Below, in pieces: positions 1 to 7,630 of a stretch of 36,564 nt of DNA (within the stretch, counting starts at the first letter, position 1; each line of letters starts with the position of its first letter). The DNA comes from Candidatus Omnitrophota bacterium (GTDB taxonomy: Bacteria; Omnitrophota; Gorgyraeia; Velamenicoccales; Velamenicoccaceae): the NCBI GenBank assembly GCA_003451585.1, contig DMEU01000021.1:1-36564 (forward strand), given 5' to 3'. Below the pieces are notes generated by a model that did not search any database, was not told the DNA's origin, and saw nothing but the letters and a program-made list of their open reading frames with translations. Position numbers and translations under genes: made by a program.

Positions 1-10
1 GCTACAGGGA

Positions 11-136
11 CGACGGTAATAGTCATCCTGGCTCCCCGTAGCGGAAAGGGGACCCGTCGTGTTCTTTTACGACGGGGGAAACCACGGGAGGGTTTCCAAT
101 CGGGGGTCCGGGGGGATAGGGTGACTATTGCCGGCG
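11..136 (+). ncRNA. Structured RNA of unknown family
   Basis: A long closing stem pairs 15-29 with 118-132 (15 bp). It encloses three perfect hairpins: 33-37 with 48-52, 53-60 with 69-76, and 77-83 with 91-97. The result is a four-way junction of about 120 nt. Two pairs of the closing stem (17/130 and 26/121) are U-G when read on the plus strand but would be A-C mismatches on the minus strand, so the plus strand is the likely sense. I compared it by eye with RNase P, tmRNA, SRP RNA, 6S RNA and the common riboswitches (cobalamin, c-di-GMP, SAM, TPP, FMN, Moco) and recognised none. Nothing on the plus strand downstream is a credible gene, because glycerol kinase is convergent, so it may be a stand-alone RNA or the end of a mobile or repeat element. 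The stretch 137-263 shows nothing else I can support. Confidence 0.45.
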
Positions 137-263
137 GGCCGATGAAGGCTAAAGAAGGTAACGTGTGGAATAGATGCCGGAATCGGCTTTGGGAGGCTAT
201 AACAGGCTATTGAATGCTGTATACGGAGCAAACACTGCAGAACAAAAAGCTTTCTTCTCAACT

Positions 264-1781
264 TTAATATTTTCCATAACTATTTTTCAATTTACAATTA
301 ATAATTGTTCTTTTGACCGCATTGAGCCAGGCGGCGTAGAGGGCATCGGCGGTTTTCTTTGGCATTTTCGGCCGAAAGATACGGTCCTTGCGCCAGAGTT
401 CTTTTATCTGGCCTGCGTCTTTCCAATAACCTACAGCCAAACCTGCCATATAAGCTGCACCTAAAGACGTAGTCTCGATGACCTTCGGACGCACAACACT
501 CCTGCCTATGATATCAGCCTGGAACTGGCACATAAAATTATTCGCCGAGGCGCCGCCATCCACTTTCAGGTCGCCTATCTTAAGTCCTGAATCTTTCTCC
601 ATACTTATGAGCACGTCTTTGGCCTGATAACACATAGCCTCGAGTGCGGCACGCACAATATGGCCTGCTTTCGTTCCCCTGGTTATACCGTAGATCGCGC
701 CTCGCGCATGGCTATCCCAGTAAGGCGCACCAAGGCCTACCAGTGCTGGGACAAAATAGACGCCTGCATTGTCGCTGACTGAAAGCGCTGCTCTTTCAGA
801 CTCGGACGCGTTTGATAATATTCTCAGCCCGTCACGCAACCATTGTATGGCGGCACCTGCGATGAATATCGCTCCTTCCAGGCAATAAACAGGCTCACCG
901 TGCGGCCCGCAGGCGAGCGTCGTGATAAGGCCGCATCTTGAGAACACGCGCTTTTTTCCGGTATTAAGCAGGATAAAACTTCCCGTGCCGTATGTATTTT
1001 TTACCGTGCCCGGCTCAAAACACGCCTGGCCGAACAGAGCTGCCTGCTGGTCTCCGGCGATGCCGGAGACAGGGATACCGTCGGCTAGCCTTCCAGACTT
1101 TATAGTTTGCCCAAAAACGCCGACCGATCTTTTCACCTCAGGCAGCAGCTGTTCCGGGATGGAAAACAACTTCATGATCTCTTTATCCCAGCATAACTTT
1201 TCGATATTGAACAGCATGGTCCTGGAGGCGTTGGTATGATCGGTAGCGTGCACCCGGCCGCCGGTCAGTTTCCATAAGACCCACGTATCAGTCGTACCGA
1301 ATAAAAGCCTGCCTTGCCCGGCCTTCTTAAACGCGCCAGGGACATTTTTCAACAGCCATTCGATCTTTGTCGCGGAAAAATACGCATCAATGGGCAACCC
1401 GGTCCTTTTTGCAAAAAGATCAATGGCTCCCCTTCTTTTTTTTAACTCATCACAGCGATGCGACGTCCTACGGCACTGCCACACTATCGCGCGGTGTATA
1501 GGCTTGCCGGTATACTTATCCCATATAACAGTCGTCTCACGTTGATTAGTAATGCCTATGGCCGCGATCTGGCAGTTGCCGGCCCTTGCTAACACTTTTT
1601 GGATAGAACTATTAACACTGTCCCATATCTCTTGCGGGTCGTGCTCGACCCATCCGGGTTTTGGAAAATACTGGGGGAATTCTTCATAGGCACTTGCCAC
1701 CTTATGCCCGGCCTTGTCATAAATTATGGCCCGGCTTCCGGTAGTCCCCTGATCTATCGCCAGGATCACCTGTTTACTCAT
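264..1781 (-). CDS. glpK: Glycerol kinase
   Basis: The 505-residue protein has the full length of the FGGY carbohydrate kinase family and matches bacterial GlpK. It phosphorylates glycerol with ATP in the cytoplasm to give sn-glycerol 3-phosphate for phospholipid synthesis or glycolysis. The N-terminal phosphate-binding loop DQGTTGSR is at residues 10-17 and the ATP-binding GTGSF segment lies near residue 266; the WVEHDPQEIW block near residue 44 is typical of GlpK. The ATG follows the stop of the lipase-like gene by 3 nt, with a purine-rich ribosome binding site (GGAGAAGAGG) inside the end of that gene, so the two are co-translated. The neighbouring lipase would supply glycerol from monoacylglycerols. 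No glycerol facilitator or GlpD is present nearby. No clear terminator follows the stop. Confidence 0.95.
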   Translation of the reverse strand: MSKQVILAIDQGTTGSRAIIYDKAGHKVASAYEEFPQYFPKPGWVEHDPQEIWDSVNSSIQKVLARAGNCQIAAIGITNQRETTVIWDKYTGKPIHRAIVWQCRRTSHRCDELKKRRGAIDLFAKRTGLPIDAYFSATKIEWLLKNVPGAFKKAGQGRLLFGTTDTWVLWKLTGGRVHATDHTNASRTMLFNIEKLCWDKEIMKLFSIPEQLLPEVKRSVGVFGQTIKSGRLADGIPVSGIAGDQQAALFGQACFEPGTVKNTYGTGSFILLNTGKKRVFSRCGLITTLACGPHGEPVYCLEGAIFIAGAAIQWLRDGLRILSNASESERAALSVSDNAGVYFVPALVGLGAPYWDSHARGAIYGITRGTKAGHIVRAALEAMCYQAKDVLISMEKDSGLKIGDLKVDGGASANNFMCQFQADIIGRSVVRPKVIETTSLGAAYMAGLAVGYWKDAGQIKELWRKDRIFRPKMPKKTADALYAAWLNAVKRTIINCKLKNSYGKY

Positions 1782-1784
1782 AAA

Positions 1785-2603
1785 CTATACCCTCTTCTCC
1801 AGCCAGCTCAGCATGTCCTGGTAAACCTTCTCTTTATCCAGATCGATAGAGAGCGCATGATACATGCCTTTATATTCGATCAACTCTTTATCCCGGCAAT
1901 TCATGCTCTCGTATATTTTTTTGCTGTCCTTGGAATCGACTATGCGGTCTTCGCCAGCCAGCAAGAATAAGACCGGAATATCCACATCTTTTTTGATCAC
2001 ATGGGACCAGATCTGGGCAAAGACGATGCCGGTCAAGAGGCGTGTTGTAGCGACGTGTATCTCTCTTGTGTCAGTATCGATCTTATTCTGATAATAAACG
2101 TCCCTGGTGCATAGAGCGGAGATCAATGGAAAGTCAAACTGCTTTTTTGGATTAAAGACAAGCGGCCAGAACACCTTGATATAATCCCAGACGGTAAGGC
2201 TTAATTTGGTTTTAAAAGCGGGTGAGATGAGGATAGCGCCGTCACAAAAGCCATTATCGCTTAGGGCCAGCAAAAAAACAAGGAGAGCGCCCATGCTCTC
2301 GCCTACGCAAAAAACTTTTTTTCCGGGATGCTGCTGCCTGGCAAGAGCGCAGAGCTTGCGGATATCTTCAAAATATACCGAGAGTGAATCGACGTGGCCT
2401 CTTGGCCCCTTTGTCAGGCCAAAACCTTCCAGGTCAATAGCGCATGAGGAGATATCGTGCTGTTGAAAAAATTCCGCCAGCGCCTCCCAACGCGCGCTGT
2501 GCGCGCCCAGTCCATGTATCAGGACCAGGACAGCGCGGGATGACGGAGGCTCCCATAGCCGGTAGACGAGCCCGACATGCTCTTCCTTCTTGGGAATTTC
2601 CAT
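1785..2603 (-). CDS. Alpha/beta hydrolase, monoacylglycerol lipase-like
   Basis: A 272-residue serine hydrolase of the Hydrolase_4 (lysophospholipase/monoglyceride lipase) group, with no signal peptide. The oxyanion segment HGLG is at 30-33, the nucleophile elbow GESMG at 101-105 gives Ser103, the acid is probably Asp219 or Asp223 (AGEDRIVD), and the base is His249 (YHALS). The RGHVDS block at 68-73 followed by a Y..D..R stretch is characteristic of monoglyceride lipases. Expected products are free fatty acid and glycerol, the latter being the substrate of the downstream glpK, 3 nt away. No Shine-Dalgarno sequence precedes the ATG; an extended -10 promoter sits only 6 nt upstream, suggesting a leaderless message. 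The exact acyl substrate is inferred; lysophospholipase activity is the main alternative. Confidence 0.82.
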   Translation of the reverse strand: MEIPKKEEHVGLVYRLWEPPSSRAVLVLIHGLGAHSARWEALAEFFQQHDISSCAIDLEGFGLTKGPRGHVDSLSVYFEDIRKLCALARQQHPGKKVFCVGESMGALLVFLLALSDNGFCDGAILISPAFKTKLSLTVWDYIKVFWPLVFNPKKQFDFPLISALCTRDVYYQNKIDTDTREIHVATTRLLTGIVFAQIWSHVIKKDVDIPVLFLLAGEDRIVDSKDSKKIYESMNCRDKELIEYKGMYHALSIDLDKEKVYQDMLSWLEKRV

Positions 2604-2609
2604 AAAAGT

Positions 2610-2618
2610 ATTATAGCA
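2610..2618 (-). promoter_or_regulatory. Extended -10 promoter, probably leaderless transcript
   Basis: Read on the minus strand this is TGCTATAAT, an extended -10 (TGnTATAAT) with no good -35. It lies 6 nt before the ATG of the lipase-like gene, so transcription would start at or next to the start codon. No ribosome binding site is present to compete with this reading. Confidence 0.55.
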
Positions 2619-2646
2619 GAAACAGGTATCTTTTTAGCTGAAATAA

Positions 2647-4038
2647 CTACAACTCTAAGATACGCCAAGCGGTAGTTTCTATAGGCAGGCTGCGGCTATG
2701 TGCCCTGACATAGCTAAAGATATGGTCCGGCTCACCCAGCAAAGATAGCGGTATGCCCAGTGTCCAGACCTTCCCCTTGTTCTTGTATTTTATCTTTTTT
2801 ACGGAAAGCATCTTCTTCTTATCTTTTAGATGGAGCCCGAGCATATTAATGGGCACCTGTATCTTCGGCATCTGGCCGAAATCTTTTTCTTTGTTGTATC
2901 CGAAGATAAAGAGCGTAACACCGAGGTTCTTTTCCATATTCTTGCTCAAGACCAATTTTACCCAGAGATATTCACCCTGCCGCGCGAAGAACACATTTGA
3001 AATAAAATGGTCTTTGACCACGCCCTGCCCCTCTTGCCCATCCTCTTCATCCTCATTCAGGTCTTCCGGGGATTTAAGCTCCTGCCAGACGATCTCATAC
3101 TGCGGGTCCTGTACTCTTAGCCGAAGCGCAGGAAAATCCCCAAAAAATTCATTTTTGCGCGCAAAAGAAACAAGATAGGTCGGCGCGTAAGGTATCTGGG
3201 TCTTATACAGTTTTATCGCCTTGTATTTTGCCTCGATCTCGTCTTCAGCCAAGGCGAGCCTCTGCCAGCGTATGCCGCTATCCTTAAAATTCTGTGGAGG
3301 GTCAAATTCCAGATCGGGATGGTAACCACGAGGCAAGGGCCAGCGAATAGCATGCACAAGATAAGGATACAGCTGAGGCTCTTGTATCCGTTCCTTTAGA
3401 TCAAGCAAGGCTACTTTCGTATAAACATACAGCGCTCGATGGTCGCGGTTAACATCCGCGGGATGAGAAAGGAAGACCTTTGTTGGCCTGAAATCAAGCA
3501 AAACAGCCTTTAGATCGCTTAAGATGCTCTCTCCCACATATGGCGCGTTTAACGACATAGCTTCGGGATAAGACACCCTATTTATCCTTGTAAGCCAGCT
3601 CCTGTAAGGTTTTGTGTGCCCCCAATATTCGACCAGTATCCTCATGGTGCCAAAATCAGGATACCCCAAAAAAATGATGTCGTCTCGGCTCAGGCCCAAA
3701 GATTCCATGGCGCTTACCGTCTCTTTTGCCCTAAGCTCACCCATGTGAAGGAACTGCCCCTTTTTAACGACCAGCCTCTTTTCATAAACGATAAAGGAGA
3801 GCTCATTATTGTCGCCATTGGTGAGGCATACCACCTTGACGTTTGCCCCTGCCTTTAACGCCTGCTGGATAACGCCTGCGGTAGCTACGGATTCGTCATC
3901 CGGATGCGGCGCGAGGATAAGGACCCTGTCCTCTTTATCGAAAACTACGGGTTCTCCTTGCGCGGCCGCTTCCCTGACAAAAATAGCAAGGACGGCTGCC
4001 AAAACCAAGACTATGGCCAATTTTTTATATAGGAACAC
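2647..4038 (-). CDS. Secreted PIG-L/LmbE family deacetylase with C-terminal extension
   Basis: A 463-residue zinc-dependent N-acetyl-sugar deacetylase-like protein. Residues 1-27 look like a signal peptide or membrane anchor (Lys-rich start, hydrophobic core, AAAQG), implying action in the periplasm or at the inner membrane. The metal motif HPDDE is at 45-49 and the second metal/active-site block HPADVNRDH at 192-200, both as expected for PIG-L. After about residue 300 an unassigned domain follows, with an acidic linker near 330-345 and then beta-rich sequence that could be a carbohydrate-binding module. The start is GTG at 4036-4038, preceded by AGAGGAG at 6 nt spacing. The gene has its own promoter (4085-4113) and is followed by the lipase/glpK pair. 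The substrate is unknown; GlcNAc-type sugars are typical of the family. Confidence 0.82.
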   Translation of the reverse strand: MFLYKKLAIVLVLAAVLAIFVREAAAQGEPVVFDKEDRVLILAPHPDDESVATAGVIQQALKAGANVKVVCLTNGDNNELSFIVYEKRLVVKKGQFLHMGELRAKETVSAMESLGLSRDDIIFLGYPDFGTMRILVEYWGHTKPYRSWLTRINRVSYPEAMSLNAPYVGESILSDLKAVLLDFRPTKVFLSHPADVNRDHRALYVYTKVALLDLKERIQEPQLYPYLVHAIRWPLPRGYHPDLEFDPPQNFKDSGIRWQRLALAEDEIEAKYKAIKLYKTQIPYAPTYLVSFARKNEFFGDFPALRLRVQDPQYEIVWQELKSPEDLNEDEEDGQEGQGVVKDHFISNVFFARQGEYLWVKLVLSKNMEKNLGVTLFIFGYNKEKDFGQMPKIQVPINMLGLHLKDKKKMLSVKKIKYKNKGKVWTLGIPLSLLGEPDHIFSYVRAHSRSLPIETTAWRILEL

Positions 4039-4084
4039 TAAAAACTCCTCTTGCGCCTTATTGGTGTGCTTGTTTTGTCAGGCC

Positions 4085-4113
4085 ATTATAGGAATGTTCC
4101 TGCCTTATATCAA
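4085..4113 (-). promoter_or_regulatory. Sigma-70 promoter for the PIG-L deacetylase gene
   Basis: On the minus strand, TTGATA (4108-4113), a 17-nt spacer and a consensus TATAAT (4085-4090). It lies about 47 nt before the GTG start and just after the terminator of the preceding unit, so it starts a new transcript. Confidence 0.7.
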
Positions 4114-4117
4114 GAAC

Positions 4118-4146
4118 AAAAAAGGCCCCGGGATCCATCCGGAGCC
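4118..4146 (-). terminator. Intrinsic terminator after the DUF1540 gene
   Basis: On the minus strand GGCTCCGG pairs with CCGGGGCC (8 bp, one G-U) across a 7-nt loop and is followed by six T. It sits about 60 nt past the stop of the cysteine-rich protein. Confidence 0.8.
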
Positions 4147-4203
4147 GAACTTTCCTTCTGTAATCTTTGCGAGAAAAAGGGAACAAAAAACAATTACGCG
4201 GCT

Positions 4204-4494
4204 TTATCTCTTCTTGAACGTGCCGCAATCGGCATGGCTTGCATGCAACTTGATATGTATGCCTTCCGCGCCGCACTCCAATGATCTATTGAACTGACAG
4301 CTCTCTACCTTACATGCGCCCACGCCGCCGGAAACATCCGGCATGCCTCCTTTTTTCGGGCTCATCCACGACGTGTCACACAAGGGGCAGGCGCCTCCTC
4401 CTACGGTAATGGCAATAGCATGGCACTTCTCATCCCTGTTATAGGCGCAATTTGACGCGTTGCAATCCAGTATACTTGGCATCTGTATCGACAT
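4204..4494 (-). CDS. Cysteine-rich protein with two DUF1540-like motifs
   Basis: A 96-residue protein with two copies of the DUF1540 pattern (C-x4-C-x-Y/F-N-x4-C...C): one around residues 11-40 and one around 60-92. The eight or more paired cysteines suggest metal binding, probably zinc, but no function is established for the family. I chose the ATG at 4494 because TAGGAGGTGG lies 6-7 nt upstream of it; an in-frame upstream ATG at 4518 has no comparable site and would add eight residues. It follows the lone receiver protein by about 40 nt and ends in a strong terminator, so the two may be co-transcribed. Confidence 0.75.
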   Translation of the reverse strand: MSIQMPSILDCNASNCAYNRDEKCHAIAITVGGGACPLCDTSWMSPKKGGMPDVSGGVGACKVESCQFNRSLECGAEGIHIKLHASHADCGTFKKR

Positions 4495-4536
4495 ATTCGA
4501 CCACCTCCTATCCGACATTACCTTTTTCCCGCGATA

Positions 4537-4908
4537 TTATCTTCCCGCGACCGCCTCTTCTATCTGAGAAATTACGTCAAGCGGATGCAGGGGTTTTTTT
4601 AGGCATTTTCTGACGCCGCACAGATTCAAAAGGGGCTGCAGCTCATCTTTAAAATAGGCCGTCATTACTATTATAGGCGCTCCGCACGCGCCCGACAGGT
4701 AACGCAGTTCATCGGCAACCTCAAAACCGCTTTTGTCGGGCATCTTAAGATCGAGCAGGATAACATCCGGCTCATGTTCCAGCGTGGCGCAGGCGGCTTT
4801 TTTGGCGTCATCTATACAGACGACTTCATAGCCGCTCAACAAAAGCATCTCATTCATCTCTTCTAAAAATTCCTTATCGTCATCTATCAACATCACCTTC
4901 GTCTTCAT
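4537..4908 (-). CDS. Single-domain response regulator (CheY-like)
   Basis: A 123-residue protein made only of a receiver domain: acidic pair Asp9/Asp10, phosphoacceptor Asp53 (ILLDLKMP), Thr83 and Lys105 (KKP). It has no output domain, so it would act by protein contact or as a phosphorelay intermediate. The nearest kinase is the GAF histidine kinase ending at 4982, but a strong hairpin terminator lies between them, so expression would rely on read-through or on a weak promoter I could not identify in the 20 nt left. The ribosome binding site is poor (AAGG close to the ATG). Confidence 0.88.
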   Translation of the reverse strand: MKTKVMLIDDDKEFLEEMNEMLLLSGYEVVCIDDAKKAACATLEHEPDVILLDLKMPDKSGFEVADELRYLSGACGAPIIVMTAYFKDELQPLLNLCGVRKCLKKPLHPLDVISQIEEAVAGR

Positions 4909-4930
4909 TGCCTTAATAATACCCCTAAAG

Positions 4931-4964
4931 AAAAATAGGAGAATGTGCTAATTCTCCTATTTTT
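4931..4964. terminator. Bidirectional hairpin terminator
   Basis: A perfect 14-bp inverted repeat (arms 4931-4944 and 4951-4964) around a 6-nt loop, with A-rich and T-rich outer ends so that it carries a U tract in both directions. It would end the long phosphate operon after the histidine kinase, whose stop codon is at 4982. Confidence 0.8.
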
Positions 4965-4981
4965 TGACTTTTTTCTACTTC

Positions 4982-6808
4982 TTACTGTTTCTTGAACAAC
5001 GGGATAGCCACGCTGAAACTCGCGCCCTCGCCCTTCCTGCTTTCTACGTCTATCCTGCCGCCATGCAAGTGGACTATCTGAAAAGACACAGTAAGCCCGA
5101 GTCCGGTCCCCCTGGCCTTTGTAGTAAAAAAAGGCTCGGAAAGCCTTTTTAGGTCCTGGGCATCTATGCCGGCTCCGTTGTCCTTAAAGCTTATCTTTAC
5201 TTCACCCGCGGCCTGGTCACAGGCTCCTTCGATCTCTATCACCCTTCTTTTATTGCCGGCTAGGGCGTCATAGGCATTATCCAGGATATTGCCGAAGACT
5301 TCCTTGATCTGCAGAGGATCGGCTTCTAAAACACACCCTTTTAAGCCGTTATATTTTTTTAAAACCGAAACTTTGAAATCTTTGAATTTATTTTTCGCGG
5401 CCGCGGTACATTCCTCCAGAATATCGTAGATCCTCACCTTTTCGTGATGCGGTAATTTTATACGTGAATAACAAAGCAGATTGCTTATAATACGGTCTGA
5501 TTCCATGACTTTTTTATCGATATTATCCAAGTGCCCGTATAACTGAGGGTCTTTCGATTTTTTCCTGATATTGTATGCGGCCGTACGGATGACCCCTAAA
5601 GGATTGCGAAGCTCATGGGCGACAGTCGCGGCAAGCGTCCCTATATCCGAAAGGCGTTGCGCGCCGCTTAGCTTATTCTGGGATTCGATGAGCTCTTCAT
5701 AGGCCTTGAACAATTTTTTTTCCGTCCGCCTGCGGTTGATAATGGCGGCCAGGGCGGCGGCAAAAGAAAAGAGGAACTCCTCATCCTGCCTGTTACGCTG
5801 ATAACCTTCACGGACATAAATACGTATTATGCCGAGTATCTTATTAACAAATAGGATCGGCAGGTTATAGTGACCGTATAATGGCATGCCCGGGTATTTC
5901 GTTTCTTGCCCTCTATCCGCGTAATCGATAAAATAGACCTCCCTATTCACCACGGCCTGTCCGGATAATGATTGTTCAAAAGGTATCCTGGCCCACTCCT
6001 TTTCAAATTTTTTAGGAAGCCCGATATGGGCTCTCAAGACAAGCGTCTGCGGGTCGTCATCATCTACAAGGAATATGGCTGCTTTTAATTCGAAGGCCAT
6101 CCAGGGGATAAAAACAATGGTCTCCAATGCCTGCCTCAAAAGTTCTTCAAGGCCTATCTCTTCCAGCGACAGGCGCATAATGGCATTTATCTTGCGCTGG
6201 ATATCGTAACTCTTGCGTATATTGTCCGATAATTCGAACTTTTGGACACCCTCTGCTATGACAGGCGACAGGAACTCCATCAAGCCTATGACGTCCCCTG
6301 GTATCCTATTTTCCCTTTCATCGGCGAGGTGTATCGCTCCTATGATACTGCTCCTGTAGCGCAAGGGTATAACGGCAATGGAAAGGAACCCGTTTTCAAT
6401 ACAGACACCGCGATAAAGGCACCGCTCATCTTTTGAAAGTGTCTTGTCAAAATCCCTTGATTGGTTTACGCAGAATGACCCAAAAGGCGTCATGGCAGAG
6501 GCGTCGGACGGTTTCGCTTCCCTCTTTATTACCCTGACGCATGCGCACTGGTCCTTGCCCAAGCACAGGTTATTCTCGGTCTCTAAGAACTTACCGCTAA
6601 AACCCTGATAAGATTCATACGGGATATGCCCTGCCGCATCGGCCAGACGTATACCAACGCATCGGCAACCGCTGAAACCAAAGATCAATTTAGCGGCGGC
6701 ATCCAGGTATTGGCTGCGGGAAAACATCCTGGCGGATAGATTAAGTATCGCCCTGGAGGAGCGGATATATTTTTCCGCGGCATCCAGGCCCAATCTCCGA
6801 GAAACCAT
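4982..6808 (-). CDS. Cytoplasmic histidine kinase with two GAF domains
   Basis: A 608-residue sensor kinase with no membrane segments. A cysteine-rich GAF domain spans about 30-185, a second GAF about 205-355, a short coiled coil follows, then HisKA with the phosphoacceptor His398 (AHELRNP) and an ATPase domain with N box (NILDNAYDAL), G1 (DNGAGI) and G2 (GTGLGL). The ATG at 6808 shares its A with the stop codon of the upstream regulator (TGATG), so they are coupled; a TTG one codon earlier is the alternative start. GAF 1 carries cysteines at 48, 50, 82, 88, 90, 113, 130 and 136, a pattern that could bind a metal or redox cofactor (inference). It is the last gene of the pst operon and presumably phosphorylates the AraC-type regulator. 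Confidence 0.9.
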   Translation of the reverse strand: MVSRRLGLDAAEKYIRSSRAILNLSARMFSRSQYLDAAAKLIFGFSGCRCVGIRLADAAGHIPYESYQGFSGKFLETENNLCLGKDQCACVRVIKREAKPSDASAMTPFGSFCVNQSRDFDKTLSKDERCLYRGVCIENGFLSIAVIPLRYRSSIIGAIHLADERENRIPGDVIGLMEFLSPVIAEGVQKFELSDNIRKSYDIQRKINAIMRLSLEEIGLEELLRQALETIVFIPWMAFELKAAIFLVDDDDPQTLVLRAHIGLPKKFEKEWARIPFEQSLSGQAVVNREVYFIDYADRGQETKYPGMPLYGHYNLPILFVNKILGIIRIYVREGYQRNRQDEEFLFSFAAALAAIINRRRTEKKLFKAYEELIESQNKLSGAQRLSDIGTLAATVAHELRNPLGVIRTAAYNIRKKSKDPQLYGHLDNIDKKVMESDRIISNLLCYSRIKLPHHEKVRIYDILEECTAAAKNKFKDFKVSVLKKYNGLKGCVLEADPLQIKEVFGNILDNAYDALAGNKRRVIEIEGACDQAAGEVKISFKDNGAGIDAQDLKRLSEPFFTTKARGTGLGLTVSFQIVHLHGGRIDVESRKGEGASFSVAIPLFKKQ

Positions 6809-7536
6809 CAAGGCTTCCTCTTCTTTTTTAAATACTGTTTTCTGAAAACGGCGGGGGTGCAGCGCGTCAACTTTTTGAATTGCCTGATAAAAGATTCCGG
6901 GTTCTCATAGCCTAATTTTTCAGCGGCCTGGTTTACGTTGAACCCGCGTTTAAGCAAAAGCTCCTTGGCCTTTTCTATTTTTACCCTGGTGCGGTATGCG
7001 CTAAAACCTATACCCTCGGCCTCTTTAAAGACCCTGCTTAAATATTTAGGGCTCAAGCAGACAGCCATAGCGGCATCTTTCAGGCAGGTCTTTTTAAAAC
7101 AATTTGCCTCGATAAAATATTTAACCTTATCTATCTTGCCCTTTGTATCGACAGCCTCCGGAGTACCTCTGCCTTTGCGGGCCTCGATGACCCTTGTCAA
7201 AACATCCCGGACCTTGCCTATATCCGACGGCTTTTCTATATAATCATCGGCGTGGGCCTTTAACGCTTCTATGGCGGTATCTTTCGAGCTATGCCCTGTC
7301 ATAATGATAATGCCCAGGTTCGGGTCTGTTCTCCTGATATCCCTTAATACCTCGATACCGCTTTTACCGGGTAGTTTGACATCCAGGATCACAGCAGCTA
7401 TCTCATTTGCCTTCTTTAAATATCCTAGCGCCTCTGCGCCGTCACGGGCCTCGACTATATCAAAGCCATCCAGAAGGCCTTTCAACTCACTCCGGAAATC
7501 AGCGTCATCATCGACTATCAGGACCTTATATGCCAT
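6808..7536 (-). CDS. Response regulator with AraC-type DNA-binding domain
   Basis: A 242-residue two-component regulator. The receiver domain (1-120) has Asp9-Asp11, phosphoacceptor Asp52, Thr80 and Lys102 (EKP). A linker leads to an AraC/XylS double helix-turn-helix over about 135-240, with the typical second-helix text ENPESFIRQFKK. The stop overlaps the kinase start by one base, defining a cognate pair. The ATG is preceded by GGAAGG at 7 nt. It lies downstream of phoU, separated by a 36-bp perfect palindrome, so pst transcription probably runs into it. Its target genes are unknown; co-transcription with pst suggests phosphate status controls its level. Confidence 0.9.
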   Translation of the reverse strand: MAYKVLIVDDDADFRSELKGLLDGFDIVEARDGAEALGYLKKANEIAAVILDVKLPGKSGIEVLRDIRRTDPNLGIIIMTGHSSKDTAIEALKAHADDYIEKPSDIGKVRDVLTRVIEARKGRGTPEAVDTKGKIDKVKYFIEANCFKKTCLKDAAMAVCLSPKYLSRVFKEAEGIGFSAYRTRVKIEKAKELLLKRGFNVNQAAEKLGYENPESFIRQFKKLTRCTPAVFRKQYLKKKRKP

Positions 7537-7553
7537 CTACCGGCCTTCCAAAT

Positions 7554-7589
7554 ATAATAGGCTTGAAGGATATCCTTCAAGCCTATTAT
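7554..7589. terminator. 36-bp perfect palindrome between phoU and the AraC-type regulator
   Basis: Two 18-nt arms meet with no spacer. In RNA this gives a stem of about 16 bp with a 4-nt loop. There is no real U tract on the minus strand side, so it may be an attenuator, an mRNA-stabilising hairpin or a protein-binding dyad rather than a full terminator. Confidence 0.6.
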
Positions 7590-7630
7590 CGGACACAAAG
7601 AGATCAACCACTGGACACCCCAAAAGTTCT

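Noticed and set aside
11..136. Known riboswitch or RNase P, SRP or tmRNA for the left-edge RNA
   Set aside because: The required core sequences (for example the cobalamin box, the SRP GGAAGCAGC loop, or the RNase P GAGGAAAGTCC) are absent.
174..464. Plus-strand 96-codon open frame across the glpK end
   Set aside because: It overlaps the conserved C-terminus of glycerol kinase, has no ribosome binding site and shows no family features.
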